A stretch of DNA of 64,000 nucleotides from Methanoplanus endosymbiosus (GCF_024662215.1 NZ_CP096115.1:2740935-2804934), one strand, 5' to 3'; shown: positions 44,503 to 55,185, numbered from the stretch's first letter. Notes: generated from the sequence alone by a model not told the origin. Numbers and translations are program-made.

Positions 44503-46239
44503 CTTGAGTTAGTAAAATTAAGCGAAGTCAAACAGTTTGATCAATATATTTATATAACATAACTGTTTTGTATGTTGACTTTTCAACAAGGGGAAATCCT
44601 ATTTCCGCACGAGATATTCAACATTGTGATGTTGATATCGGTAATTTTCTGAAGAAAAATGGATACGCAAAAGAATTAGTAAATGGTAATCGAAGTGTTT
44701 TCCATCATTTTTCAAGTTATTCAGAAGGTATAATCACCTTACCTCGTGGTTCCAACATGAGTAAAATGTCTGAAAATCTCTTAGAATGTGGATCTCCACG
44801 TGTTCTGAGCCATTTCATCTCAAAATCCCCATGGTTGGCTGAAAATATTATGAGATTAAATCGCATTAATACTGTCAAACTTCTTGGACCTGGTGGTTCT
44901 CTGATAATTGATGAATCCGGCCAACAGAAATACGGGACACATGCGGTAGCTACCTCAAAGCAGTATCTTGGAACAGTTGGACGAACCTGCAATGCACAGG
45001 TTGAGGTTTTTGGTTCTTACTGTGTTGGCAAGACCTCAGCTATAATTGATTTTCAAGTCTTTTTTACAGAGCGTTGGGCAAACAATACCAAGAAAAGCCT
45101 TAATTGTGGAGTTCCACTTGAACTGCTCGAACATAGAACAAAACCAGATTTAGCATTAGACATCGTTGACCGGGCAATTTCTGATGAGATACCTTTCACT
45201 TACGTTCAGGCCGATGCATTGTACGGAAATGATTCAAAATTTCTTGGTGCTCTTGAAGAACGTGGTTTGACATTTATTTGCGATATTGCAAGTGATACTC
45301 AGGTTTATATTACCGAACCAGAACTGGAATTGCCAAAAAGAAAAGGAAATGTGGGGAGATTTCCTTCAAAACTTAAAGTGAAGAACACTTCACCAACTAA
45401 AGTTAAATGGTTGTCAGAAATCCAAAAAAACTGGAAAACTGTCGATATAAGATTGACTGACAGAGGCATAAAAAGTGTCGAATGTGCAGAGCTAATTGTG
45501 TGGCGTCGGCATAATGATCTGCCCGCTGAAAAACCAGTAAAACTCATTATGATTCGTGATCCAGAAGAAGATTTCTTGAGATTTTCAGTTTCCAATAATC
45601 TGGAGTTTGACTTGGACTATCTTGTTAAAGCACAAGCGAAGCGCTACTGGATTGAAAGAAATTTTGAAGATGTGAAAGGTTTGTGTGACCTGGATAGCTT
45701 CAGAGGGAGGAGTTGGACATCCTTAAATCATCACATTGCCCTTTGTGTAACTGCTCATCTGTTTTTGTTGCATTTGAAGGAATATTTCCGGAAAAAATCG
45801 AAGATACTCTCACTAAATCAGACTGTGGCAATTGTGAGATTGCGTAAACCACTAAGAGTTTTTACAGAACAGGAACTTGCTGATTTGATAAATAGAACCA
45901 ATTTCATACGTGCAAAAATGAGGGATCGGAGAATCATGAAGTTTATTCAGAAGCGCTATGAAAAAGAGAATATCTGGTCAACCAATATCTTAGAGTTCCG
46001 AACAAAAGGCTAAATTTTGGTCAACGCATCATCATAGTTGAGCCTTTGCTTACCGTGAGGTTTAGAACTTAGATTAATATTGAATAATTATATTTTAACT
46101 AATTGAATATAATATTCGTAAAATAATGGTGTGGTTGCCCAAAACTGAATTTGTGACTGAAACTTGAGTTCCTAATATCGTAAATGTGACAATTTTCACT
46201 AAAAAAGTATGCGCACTTTTTCAGTTTTACCAACACAAG
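44503..46239 (+). mobile_element. IS701-like element inside istB
   Basis: 1737 bp with ends CTTGAGTTAGTAAAATTA and (inverted) CTTGTGTTGGTAAAACTG. A 5-bp flanking duplication, TTTCA (44498-44502 and 46240-46244), is visible. Removing it joins RRYE to RGTTIF in istB. Confidence 0.88.
44568..46013 (+). CDS. IS701-like (DDE superfamily) transposase
   Basis: 481 residues. First catalytic region LIIDESGQQKYGTHAVATSK, then TCNAQVEVFGSYC, second Asp in YVQADALYGND, and late Glu in YWIERNFEDVKGLCDLD. These match the IS701 family. The start appears to be TTG 44568; the first ATG in frame lies far inside. Complete. Confidence 0.85.
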   Translation: MYVDFSTRGNPISARDIQHCDVDIGNFLKKNGYAKELVNGNRSVFHHFSSYSEGIITLPRGSNMSKMSENLLECGSPRVLSHFISKSPWLAENIMRLNRINTVKLLGPGGSLIIDESGQQKYGTHAVATSKQYLGTVGRTCNAQVEVFGSYCVGKTSAIIDFQVFFTERWANNTKKSLNCGVPLELLEHRTKPDLALDIVDRAISDEIPFTYVQADALYGNDSKFLGALEERGLTFICDIASDTQVYITEPELELPKRKGNVGRFPSKLKVKNTSPTKVKWLSEIQKNWKTVDIRLTDRGIKSVECAELIVWRRHNDLPAEKPVKLIMIRDPEEDFLRFSVSNNLEFDLDYLVKAQAKRYWIERNFEDVKGLCDLDSFRGRSWTSLNHHIALCVTAHLFLLHLKEYFRKKSKILSLNQTVAIVRLRKPLRVFTEQELADLINRTNFIRAKMRDRRIMKFIQKRYEKENIWSTNILEFRTKG

Positions 46240-46823
46240 TTTCATATCTTCTTGAAATCAACTGGAAGAAACAGTAAGCCGCATCTGCATCAAATGGCAG
46301 ATATCCAATTTCATCAATGATCAGAACACATGGTCGTGTTAGCTTTTTCAGATAGCGGTTTAACTGACCAATATGATGAGCTTCTTTTAGACGTTCAATC
46401 AGTACTGAAGCATTCAGAAATATTACAGGAATTCTCTGCTCTATTGCAGCTACCCCAAGACCAATAGCAAGGTGAGTTTTCCCAACACCAGGAAGACCAA
46501 GGAAGACAACATTCTCACCAATATCAACAAATCTTAGCGTAGCAAGATCCCGTATTACAGTCTTTGTCAATGGAGGGCTGAAACGTAAAGTCAAAATCAT
46601 TTATTTTTTTGATGAGCGGAAAACCTGCATTCTTGGTACGTGTTCTTATTGTTGATGATACCTTTTCCTTCCATTCCTGCTCAATTAAATATCCAATGGT
46701 TTCAAGGGGACTCAGATTCTCCTTCATAGCACTTTCAAAAGTTGGTTCAGGAAGAGCATCCATCGTCATTAGTTTCAATTGGATTAGCTGTTGATGAACC
46801 TGTTCAAGAAGAAGTGTAGTCAT

Positions 46824-46970
46824 AAGTCATCACCCCTCTAAAAAGAGCATCATAATCCGCAGTACTGCGTATTTCTGTCAATGCCGGGTTTAAGATCTAC
46901 TACCTTGCCAGAGTAACGTTCATCAAAATAGTGAGGGAATAAATCTGAGTTTAATACCATCAAAGGTAAT
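46824..46970 (-). pseudogene. istA: istA 3' remnant
   Basis: Encodes HYFDERYSGKVVDLKP, then after a +1 shift ALTEIRSTADYDALFRG and MTYDYTSS, the standard end of IS21 IstA, with its stop overlapping the istB start. The rest of istA does not continue to the right; acetyltransferase DNA is found instead. Confidence 0.8.
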
Positions 46971-47221
46971 ATTTACTTAATTATATGCAGATCCTTCGGT
47001 TAAAATAATAGAATTCCTTTGAAGTTACTGTCGAAAGTCAGATGGATAGACAACCTCACTCTATTCTGGGCATGATATCTATAAATACATATATTCGGAC
47101 ATATATGTGTTTGTTGATTTGGAATTAGAACTCAGAACAAAATTTAAAAAGAATATGGGCAGTTCTGGGAGGGATTTTGGGTGTCATAAATCCAACCCTA
47201 TTTTTATACTATAGATTTAAA
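46971..47221. other. Intergenic, no gene
   Basis: AT-rich, 250 bp between the istA remnant and the acetyltransferase stop. No signal recognised. Confidence 0.35.
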
Positions 47222-47761
47222 TCAATGAAATTTGTTTTCATATTTTAACCTCTCATAATGATCTATATCGCGATACTTAAATACTTTAGCTGGATGACCT
47301 CCTGCAATTCCATATTTAGGTATATTGGATACAACAACGCTCCCAGCCTGAATTATTGCACCTTCACCAATATTCACTCCACTCAATATAGTTACATTCA
47401 TGCCCAACCATACATTATCATTAATAATAATGTCTTTTTTTATTTTTGTATGATCATAGGGGATCGCACTACCATGATTATAGTTATGATTATCTGTGAT
47501 CATAATGCACCCCATACCTGAATGAAAATAATTTCCAATATAAACATTTCCAATCCCATAAATTTTCATCCCATTAAAATTTACATTATTTCCAAGGTAT
47601 GTATTTTTAGTTACTATTGAATATCCATTTACTTTTAGTGATTTTCCATATGAATTGCAAGTTTTTTTCACTGATGTCGTATATCTATTCGATTTATAGC
47701 ATTTTATAGCAAATAAGATTTTGTGATAAATCTTTTTTATTGTTTCAGGAACCATCAACAT
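47222..47761 (-). CDS. Hexapeptide-repeat O-acetyltransferase (WbbJ/CysE-like fold)
   Basis: 179 residues. Left-handed beta-helix repeats run from ~55 (LGNNVNFNG, YIGNYFHSG), with the catalytic-loop His in MITDNHNYNHG, then IIINDNVWLGMNVTILSGV, IGEGAIIQAGSVVVS and the closing GGHPAKVFKYR. It would acetylate a sugar of the surface polysaccharide. It lies between the two halves of an IS21 istA gene, on the same strand. Confidence 0.9.
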   Translation of the reverse strand: MLMVPETIKKIYHKILFAIKCYKSNRYTTSVKKTCNSYGKSLKVNGYSIVTKNTYLGNNVNFNGMKIYGIGNVYIGNYFHSGMGCIMITDNHNYNHGSAIPYDHTKIKKDIIINDNVWLGMNVTILSGVNIGEGAIIQAGSVVVSNIPKYGIAGGHPAKVFKYRDIDHYERLKYENKFH

Positions 47762-47785
47762 ATATATTTTGATGCTTCCTGTAAT

Positions 47786-47941
47786 TTAAACATTTCGAGA
47801 CTGGCAGTGACAAAGATTGTACTCCTTAGCTCTTTTCAGTGTATTTACCACTGTTGTTCGTGAGCAGTTACAGGATTTTGCAATCTCCGTTTTCTTTAAT
47901 CCAAGACTTTCCAGTCTTAGAATTTCCTTGTAGTTTTTCAT
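47786..47941 (-). pseudogene. istA: istA 5' remnant
   Basis: MKNYKEILRLESLGLKKTEI followed by AKSCNCSRTTVVNTLKRAKE is the N-terminal helix-turn-helix of IS21 IstA. Homology ends near residue 45, and a stop follows at 47786. The frame extends 17 codons further upstream, but MKNYKEIL is the usual start. Confidence 0.85.
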
Positions 47942-48011
47942 ACAAAACGCTCCTTTTTGGCATCTAATCGACACCAAATGACTATTTTGCACAGGCTAAG
48001 TAGCCGTAATT

Positions 48012-48193
48012 TTATAAGTCGTCCACGACATAGTGACATTCATCCTTTGGAGCAATAGTATAATTCCATTCACCATGAAATTGATTCGGGAGAAGGAACA
48101 ATTCGTTCATCTCTTCTTTTGATACTTTCCTTCCAAGAGGATATGAATTGTTATCAACACAACATTGAACAGTCAATCCCTTAGATCTCATGT
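48012..48193 (-). pseudogene. ISAzo13-like transposase C-terminal remnant, copy 1
   Basis: Encodes VDNNSYPLGRKVSKEEMNEL, LLPNQFHGEWNYTIAP, and ends DECHYVVDDL. The pattern V-D-x-N-x-Y, then FH-x-EWNYTI, is the end of ISAzo13-family transposases. A second copy lies at 58112. Confidence 0.75.
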
Positions 48194-50426
48194 TTCGTTG
48201 ATCCTGAATCCTAAATCATAGATTCCCAGAAATTCGCTCAAATATTCCTCCGTCTGTTCCAAGAAGACTCAATATTTTCTTTTGTAAATCGGTCAATTTA
48301 CTCATTAAAAACACATTTTTCCCTTCTATGTCCACTATTGTTAGAGTTATATCTTCAAATATCTTTAACATCCTTTCAGCACGTGGCTTTTTTGTACTTT
48401 TCTTGGGGTTGTACTCATATACTCCTGCGAGATCTTTTCCGCTTTTTTCGAGAGAATCATGAACTTTCATCTCAATCGATACCAGTACTCTTAGGCCAAG
48501 TGATGCAAATTTGATCAGACCATCAATATGATCATCCCGCGTTAGAAACATAGGATCGATTGATGTTGGGTGATTTTTCAGACGGTGGAATTTATCTTCA
48601 ATAATGTACTGATTTCTGTACGCCAGTACAACTTTTTCAAGAGGAAAACTGCTTTCAGGTTTATTTGTCGCATAAACACGCCACCCCATAGTTTTGTGTG
48701 CGTCATCATACGCCTGTTCATTTAAATTTACTCGGCAATTTATTGTCCTTTTAATAATTTCACGTTCAGGATTATTTTTATATTTCCTCTTAGTAATCCT
48801 CTCCTCCTTCTCCTCAAAACCAATTTCTAGGATGCCGGCAAGGGAGTGACTGTTAAGAATATTATTTCCTTTTTCTATGGCTTCATCTATTGTTTTTGGT
48901 GGTTTTCTGCCCTTTCCTCTTAAATTCATCTGTTGAATTTCATCGGTTGCTTTTGCGATGCGCCTCTCCAACGCCTTTTTTTGAGTTTCAGCATAGGTGA
49001 AGGAACGGACATAGATTCTTCTCTCCTCCCATTGAAATTCAATATTATCTTCAACTGAACTTTGGGAACTCCATTCTTCAAATCCTTCACCAATAGGGCG
49101 TATTTCACCATCAGAATATTCTCTGCTAACTTCAGTGAGCTGACATTCAGATTCATTGAACTCCTCTATTTTTTCTATCAGAAGCGTATTTGGCATTATT
49201 TTTTTGGGGAGCGGTGTGAGGTAAAAATCACTGTTTTGGACAATTTCTCTCCGTATCGACATCGCACTCATTTTAGAATCGCCAACGTACAGAAGTCCAG
49301 ATTTATTAAGCGACTTACGAACTTTTTGGATTATTGGAGTATAGGTGGGATCATCAGCGCGATTCCCAGGTAAAGTTGAAATGGTTACAGGGCACAGTCG
49401 GATTTTTCAGTTACGGTGAAAAAATCTGGAAGATTTTCCAGTGGAAATATGCCTTTTTTTAGTAGAATTGTTCCAAACCTTAAAAAAATAAATCTCAAAT
49501 ATATCATTTGACACGAATAATATGTTGAGGTACAAAGTTACCACTATTTAATTTGCATTTTTTCCAAATGCCTTCCTCTATTTGAACGATATGGCTCTAA
49601 ATTTGTTTATGATCTCAATAAACGTGATTGGAGGCTTATCTAACATATTGGCTCTCTTTAAGGCACTTATTTTTAGTTGCTGAACAATCCCTTCATCAGT
49701 CCTTTGCTTCTTCTTATGGTTGGTTTTAAGGCTGGTTGAATAATAATTTTCAACTGCATTATTTGTAGCCGGTGCACCCAAAACTGAATGGAAAGCCGTC
49801 AAAGGCTTGATATCCCTTGTAATCTGCTCCAATCTTTTCCTTAATTTATTCGCAAGTTTATCATTAACTCTTTCATCAGTGTCAATATCATTGTCAACGA
49901 ATTTTGTAAGCTCTTCAAGATTATCCAATGTTTGGTCGTAAGAATTCATTGGGAGAGTTTCTTTTTGTCTTCTGCGAGATTTTTCTTTATTATGAAGAAA
50001 CTCTCTGAATTCCTGAAATTTTTCCTTTTTCCACTCTCTATGCCCAGGTAAACCAAGTTCTTCTCTTGATTCCTGTTCTTTGATCAAATTCTCAAGGAAA
50101 AGTAGCTCTTCATTACGGTCATAGAAGATGTTTAAAAATTTATATTTTATATATTCTTGATATAATGTACAATTTTTAGGAAATACGGATACAACCAACT
50201 TATTTTGATGAAATAAACACTTCTGATGGATATGATTATCTCCAAATACCTCATCAAATATTGCAGGATATCTTCTATCTAAATCTGTGACAATGAACAC
50301 ACATTTATTTTCAAAAGATATGCTGGATAAAAAGGCAATAATTGTTTCATTATCCTTTGAATCAACCAATTCTTCTAAAATTGGTCTTTTTGATTTACCA
50401 TCTAAGATAGTTAAGCGATATTTCTG

Positions 50427-50556
50427 CGTTCTTTCTCTTTTAGGATGTTGTTCATCATAGTGGATAATTAGAATATCATCCTCAAAATTGATTGGTGGCA
50501 ATTCAATTTCTGCGTTCTTTCTCTTTTAGGATGTTGTTCATCATAGTGGATAATTA
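50427..50556 (-). repeat. 86-bp tandem duplication, second copy cut by ISH3
   Basis: 50427-50512 repeats at 50513-50556 and, after the ISH3 element, 52299-52340 (44 + 42 = 86 bp). The junction shares ATTTCTG with both parent ends, which points to slippage or microhomology-mediated duplication. Confidence 0.88.
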
Positions 50557-52293
50557 CAGTACTTTAAACTTAGACGATCATTAATATGTTTAAACCTACA
50601 ATATTAAATTCAAAATACTCTCTTAAATTACCTAAATCGCAGTATTGGCCCTAAATTCTCCGTTTTTTTGCACCGAGGTCACAAGGCACGTTTTGTAAAC
50701 CTATTTTGATTAACATCACTCATCCCCATTTAGGCCTCATTACATTCTTCCATTTCTCATCGAGATCAATCTGAAAAGAGTATCTTTGAATTGAAATTGT
50801 GTTGTTTCCAGTGAAAAAGTTACAAAATTATAGATAGCTACCGCTAAATCGGTCGCAGCTGCATATTCCGTTCATTGAGATGTCAGAATGTCAGCTTATA
50901 GCAATTTCATCAATCCTTAATATACGAAAATGAGTCATACTTTCTTCAAATATGATGGCAAGATAATGATTTAAGGGGAATTTGTCCCTGTATATTACTT
51001 TTGGTCCTCTCTGAATCTTTGCAAATCGCTTCCATTTTGTTAAAACCCAAAAATTCTGAATTATGCATGCAATTAGATAATAAAAAAATCTCACCACATG
51101 ATCCTTGGTGGATGTTCTTACTTTGAATTTATTATTAATGACATATGTTGATTCAATGGCAAATCTATGCCTGTATCGCTCACTAATTGATTGTGGGGAA
51201 GTATTAATTTTGTACACAACAAAAGCACGATGAAGAGCACCTTTTTTACCCTTTTTACCTTTCATGTAAATGACACGATCAACAATTTTCACCTTACATT
51301 TTAGCTTATTCTTCGATTTGGCGTTTATAACATATTCAAATGATTTTGATTTCTTTCCCTTCAGCTGCCTTTTGAGTTCATCACTGTTCTTCTTAACAGG
51401 CACTATGTGAGGAATTTCAGATTCCTTAAGGTAACTGAAGATTTCAGCAGAGTAAAACTCACGGTCAAGCATCAGAGATTTGATCTTGAATCCATATCCA
51501 TAAATTAAATCAACACAATTCTTTATTGCGGTGAGGTTAGTGGAATCTCTAAACAAAGGAATAACCTGAAGTATAAGGTGCTTATCCATATTTACAACCG
51601 AGAATGTCAGGTATCCAACAAAATAATTTGTCGATGCCTTTCTTTTTCCACCTACAATTGGAGATTTAGGATTTTTTTTATCCTTTTTCCCATAATATGG
51701 AATTAGCGTTATATCAATTGCAAAATCATACTTCTGACCTTTCTTAAGGATTCCTTTTCCCGCTTTTAAAAGCATTTTTGGAGTATTTAGTGTCAATTCC
51801 TCCATATTAAGGCCATGAAGTTTTTTTAGACAAGTCGTATGGGACGGTAGTCCTTCCGTCATTTTTGCAAAACCGGATATTGAGTTATTAGAACATGCCG
51901 TAGCGATAGCTCCCCGAATCAACGTTAGACTATCATAGTTTCTGCCACCTGTTAAGGTTACATTCCCCTCAACAAGAGCGCATATCGGTTCAAGGTTTCC
52001 AAGCTTATTTTCTTTATTAAGCTCTGATTTGCCTATATTTTGACAATTATTTGCCATATGAGGGGTTTTTGAGAGTATATAAACCCCACCATAAATCAGG
52101 CGTACGTCAAAAAAATAAGGTAAATTCGGGCTAAATTCTAAAAGAATTTGGCGATATTGGGGTAAACGCGCAGTATTACGCGCAGTAGTCCATGTGGTTT
52201 GTCATTAAAATAGAGAAGTACTTAACTTTCTCAAGTTGGGCAGAAATACTCTGAGCAAAAAATGGGGTTTTTCAGGAAATGTTTAAAGTACTG
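50557..52293 (-). mobile_element. ISH3-like element, innermost of the nest
   Basis: 1737 bp with perfect 13-bp inverted ends, CAGTACTTTAAAC, and an exact 5-bp duplication, AATTA (50552-50556 and 52294-52298), the size expected for ISH3. Confidence 0.92.
50891..52057 (-). CDS. ISH3-like transposase
   Basis: 388 residues with FAIDITLIPYYGKKDKKNP carrying the first Asp, SLMLDREFYSAEIFSYL carrying the second, and the Glu in YRHRFAIESTYVINNKFK, a standard DDE arrangement for this family. The C terminus is basic. Complete, so this innermost element is probably the youngest and could be active. Confidence 0.88.
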   Translation of the reverse strand: MANNCQNIGKSELNKENKLGNLEPICALVEGNVTLTGGRNYDSLTLIRGAIATACSNNSISGFAKMTEGLPSHTTCLKKLHGLNMEELTLNTPKMLLKAGKGILKKGQKYDFAIDITLIPYYGKKDKKNPKSPIVGGKRKASTNYFVGYLTFSVVNMDKHLILQVIPLFRDSTNLTAIKNCVDLIYGYGFKIKSLMLDREFYSAEIFSYLKESEIPHIVPVKKNSDELKRQLKGKKSKSFEYVINAKSKNKLKCKVKIVDRVIYMKGKKGKKGALHRAFVVYKINTSPQSISERYRHRFAIESTYVINNKFKVRTSTKDHVVRFFYYLIACIIQNFWVLTKWKRFAKIQRGPKVIYRDKFPLNHYLAIIFEESMTHFRILRIDEIAIS

Positions 52294-53399
52294 AATTAGA
52301 ATATCATCCTCAAAATTGATTGGTGGCAATTCAATTTCTGAGAGCTTTTCCTTGGCCAAATCTTTAAAAAAGTCTTTCCCACGCGGAATAATAAACTCTG
52401 AAATCTTAGCAATTCCTTCGTAAGAAACATTCTGATCAAGACATTGGAGTGTGAATGAACCATAAAAGTCTTTAACTTCAGAGAGTAAGTTTATCCAGGA
52501 AGATTTTGATTCTTCTACGTTTAAATTACAGTTTGAGCACTTATACTTTCCAATTCTAAGACTGCCCAAATTTTTCCTCGAATAGCTATTATGACCATTA
52601 TGAACCATCTGATGGCCACATTTTTCACATTTTGGTGGATTTATTCTTCGAATTACAGAATTATGATCAAATACGTAATCATTGGAAAGATCTCCAAATA
52701 TTTTAAAGATGGACCCAACATAATTGTCATCATATAACTTATCTTGAATTTGTACCATGTTGCTCTAAAATAGTATTGGTTGTACAAATATGAATATATT
52801 TCATTTTTAGGTTCAAAATAGCTGTACTTATCCTATCACTGATTTTTCAGACTGTGCCGGTTACAGGCAAACCAAGAGGATCTATTGTTGCAAGAGCAAT
52901 TTTAACCTGAGGAAGGTCCTGCCTGTCTTTTGATCTTCCAAACTGAATCAGACTGTCTTCTGTCACTAAACAATTTGAATTGACAGTTGTGCAGTCAATT
53001 CGCACGGTGGGATTCTCAAGATCGTAAACACGCAGACTCTCCTGATTTAGTCGTGATTCAATCTGTTCCCAAATCTCATTATTAGATAATTTTTCAAGTA
53101 TGATGGCTAATCTATCATCCGTAAAATCAAGCTCTCGGACTTCCATTCCCAGAAATCGGCTCAATGTATGGATATGTTTGCCTGCCCATTTTTGAACATG
53201 ACTTAATCTGTGATCAGCCTGACTAAGTAAATGAGTGATCCAAACAGCACATGTCTCACCAATCGGAAGCCCACTCCAATTTCCGTGAGTTGGACAAGCG
53301 TCATTCACAATTTTTGGGAGATTCATTGTTTGCAATGTGTTAAGCAGAACGGGAATGTTATCTACTCGTTCATTAGTCACTAACTTAGTCATTATACCT

Positions 53400-53485
53400 C
53401 TTATTTTGCTTTGATATCAAAAATAACTCGCTATGTTGGATTTCTGATTATAATTCGATCATTTGCTTTTTGAAATGGGCGAAAG
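53400..53485. other. Junction between IS remnants
   Basis: About 85 bp; the right end of the IS1634-type remnant. No gene. Its termini could not be fixed. Confidence 0.3.
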
Positions 53486-54766
53486 GGCAGTATTGCATAC
53501 TATTTAATCCTTGAAGACAGCACGCCACTATACCGTTTTGAGAAGTGGGGATTCCTGCACAAACATCCCTATGGCAAAGACATCACCTCACAACGCAGTA
53601 GTGAACTGTTTGCCAGCATTACTGAGGAGGATAAACTAAAGTTCTTCAACCTTCAGGGGAAAAGAAGGCTTGATAATGAATTTTGGGCATATGACACAAC
53701 AACTCTGTCAAGCTACTCAGAATCCCTCAAGCAGGTACAGTATGGCCGCAACAAGGAGCACGACAAATTACCTCAACTGAATCTTGCTCTCGTCTTTGGA
53801 CAAGAGTCAAATCTTCCCTTCTACTACAGAAAACTCGCAGGCAATATTCCTGATTCAAAGACCATTAGCCGCCTGCTTGAAGAACTGAATATTCTTGGTT
53901 ACTCGAAGGTCAAGCTGGTCCTGGATCGGGGATTTTATAGTGAAGTCAATATTAACAACATGTTTAAGAGTCATCCGAAGTTCCTTGCTGGTGTTAGTAT
54001 GTCTTTGACCTTTATCCGGGAAGAGCTGGATGGAATCTACGACAATTTTAGAAGCTTTGAACGTTACAGTGAGAACTACGAACTGTATTATCAAACCGTT
54101 CGAACCACCTGGAATTATACACAGAAACGTCCGTACAAAGGAGATACTCTTCAGGAATCACGTCGTCTTTATATTCACTATTTCTACAACATCGACCGGG
54201 CAGCCGAAGATGAGAAAAACTTCGACCGTAAGCTGATCGCACTAAAACAGGAACTGGAATCAGGAGAACGTGTTCCCGGACACGCGAAACTTTACCAGCG
54301 GTACTTCATTACCAAAACAACACCGAAGCGTGGAACAAAGGCACAGATTATTGATGAAAATGTCAGCAAAGCCAAGCGATATTTTGGCTTTTTTGCTCTA
54401 ATCTCAAATGAAAAGATGGATGCAGTAACTGCTCTTGAACTTTATCGCAACAAAGATGTAGTTGAAAAAGCATTCGGCAACCTCAAAGAACGCCTGAACA
54501 TGCGGCGTACTCTTGTTTCATCAGAGCAAAGTCTTGATGGAAAATTGTTTGTGCAGTTTGTGGCACTGATTTATTTGTCTTACCTCAAAAAGCAGATGCA
54601 GGATAAGGATCTTTTCAAGAAATACACATTGCCGGGTATGCTGGACAAACTGGATGTCATTGAGTGTTTTGAACAACCGAGGAAATCTCTAAGGAGGGGT
54701 GAGATACTCGATAAACAGGTGCAGCTCTACCATGACCTGGGGGTGGTGCCACCCACATCGTTATGA
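53486..54766 (+). pseudogene. IS4-superfamily (IS1634-like) transposase, N terminus missing
   Basis: The frame is open from about 53486 and reads EDSTPLYRFEKWGF, EFWAYDTTTLSSYSESLKQV with the first Asp, VKLVLDRGFYSEVNINNM with the second, and YRNKDVVEKAFGNLKERLN with the Glu, to the stop at 54766. The N-terminal ~150 residues are absent and there is no start codon. The sequence GGCAGTATTGCATA at its left edge recurs near 27260. Confidence 0.82.
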
Positions 54767-54769
54767 AGG

Positions 54770-55185
54770 ACGGGAATCCAGGTTGCAAGGATTTGATGCC
54801 AGTACTCGGAGAACTCCTCTTTTAGCAGAGGAATCATTTCTTTGAATTCCTCCTCCAAAAGGAGGGCATTTCCATAATCCTTCACGGTACGGACTTTTTG
54901 CGTGGACAAATTCAGGCTGTGAAAGAACTACAATGACGAAGTCATCCCATTTAAATGTGTCTTGGGCTGGGGGCCATATTGGGCTTCTTTTTGTAACGAT
55001 CAAGCATTGTGTCACAGCCTGAATTAGGTGTTTTCTCCTTCCTTGCAATAAATCCATGATCTTCATTCAAACGCCCAAGATATTTGGTGACTTTCTTGGG
55101 ACCTTTCTTATCCTTATCATACCTGGTTGTTGAACGGTAAACATATGGGTTGCCCTTGATGTATTTGGGCTACTAAGCAACAGCC
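54770..55185 (-). pseudogene. N-terminal part of an IS1634-like transposase, inverted, with MITE inside
   Basis: Reads KYIKGNPYVYRSTTRYDK, KKVTKYLGRLNEDHGFIARK, EKTPN, then after removal of the MITE LSTQKVRTVKDYGNALLLE and EEFSEYWHQILATWI. It is the missing kind of N terminus for the gene at 53486, but lies downstream of it on the opposite strand. No start codon is seen. Confidence 0.78.
54913..55021 (-). mobile_element. 109-bp MITE, copy 2
   Basis: Ends CAGGCTGTGAAA and (inverted) CAGGCTGTGACA with a 4-bp duplication, AATT (54909-54912 and 55022-55025). Same length as copy 1 at 19632 and opposite in orientation. Removal restores the transposase frame (EKTPN-LSTQ). Confidence 0.92.

Larger units (their letters stand above)
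44283..46823 (-). pseudogene. istB: istB (IS21 helper ATPase), frameshifted and split by IS701
   Basis: The start [19 protein letters not shown] reads to QPSIDKD, where one extra base shifts the frame. Continuing from [12 protein letters not shown] gives Walker A GLPGVGKTHLA, Walker B CVLIIDEIGYLPF and LISRRYE. The IS701 element then intervenes, and the end resumes (ERGTTIFTSNKTFAEWGE, LLDRILHHCTVVNIRG). All motifs are present but the gene is dead. Confidence 0.92.
49578..52758 (-). pseudogene. ISM1-like transposase, split by ISH3 and an 86-bp duplication
   Basis: The N terminus (52758 down) has a zinc ribbon, CEKCGHQMVHNGHNSYS then CSNCN, and ends ELPPINFEDDIL. The C-terminal part repeats PPINFEDDILI and continues HYDEQHPKRERTQKYRL, FIVTDLDRRYPAIFDEV, HQKCLFHQNKL and ATNNAVENYYST, with a likely DDE set. 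The 86-bp duplication is not a multiple of three, so even without ISH3 the gene is dead. Confidence 0.82.
49391..52858 (-). mobile_element. ISM1-like (ISNCY) element nested in the IS1634 transposase
   Basis: The ends GGCACAGTCGGATTTTTCAG and (inverted) GGCACAGTCTGAAAAATCAG are flanked by an exact 8-bp duplication, GGTTACAG (49383-49390 and 52859-52866). It contains its own broken transposase gene and a nested ISH3-like element. The family name is my best guess. Confidence 0.85.
48216..53392 (-). pseudogene. IS1634-type transposase, interrupted by the ISM1-like element
   Basis: The N-terminal half reads from ATG 53392 (MTKLVTNERVDNIPVLL) through the first Asp (TVRIDCTTVNSN) to IDPLGLPVT at 52867. 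The C-terminal half resumes as ISTLPGNRADDPTY at ~49382, has LLYVGDSKMSAMSIR, and the Glu region YIIEDKFHRLKNHP, to the stop at 48216. Removing 49391-52858 plus one GGTTACAG joins them in frame (LPVTISTLPGN). Confidence 0.9.
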
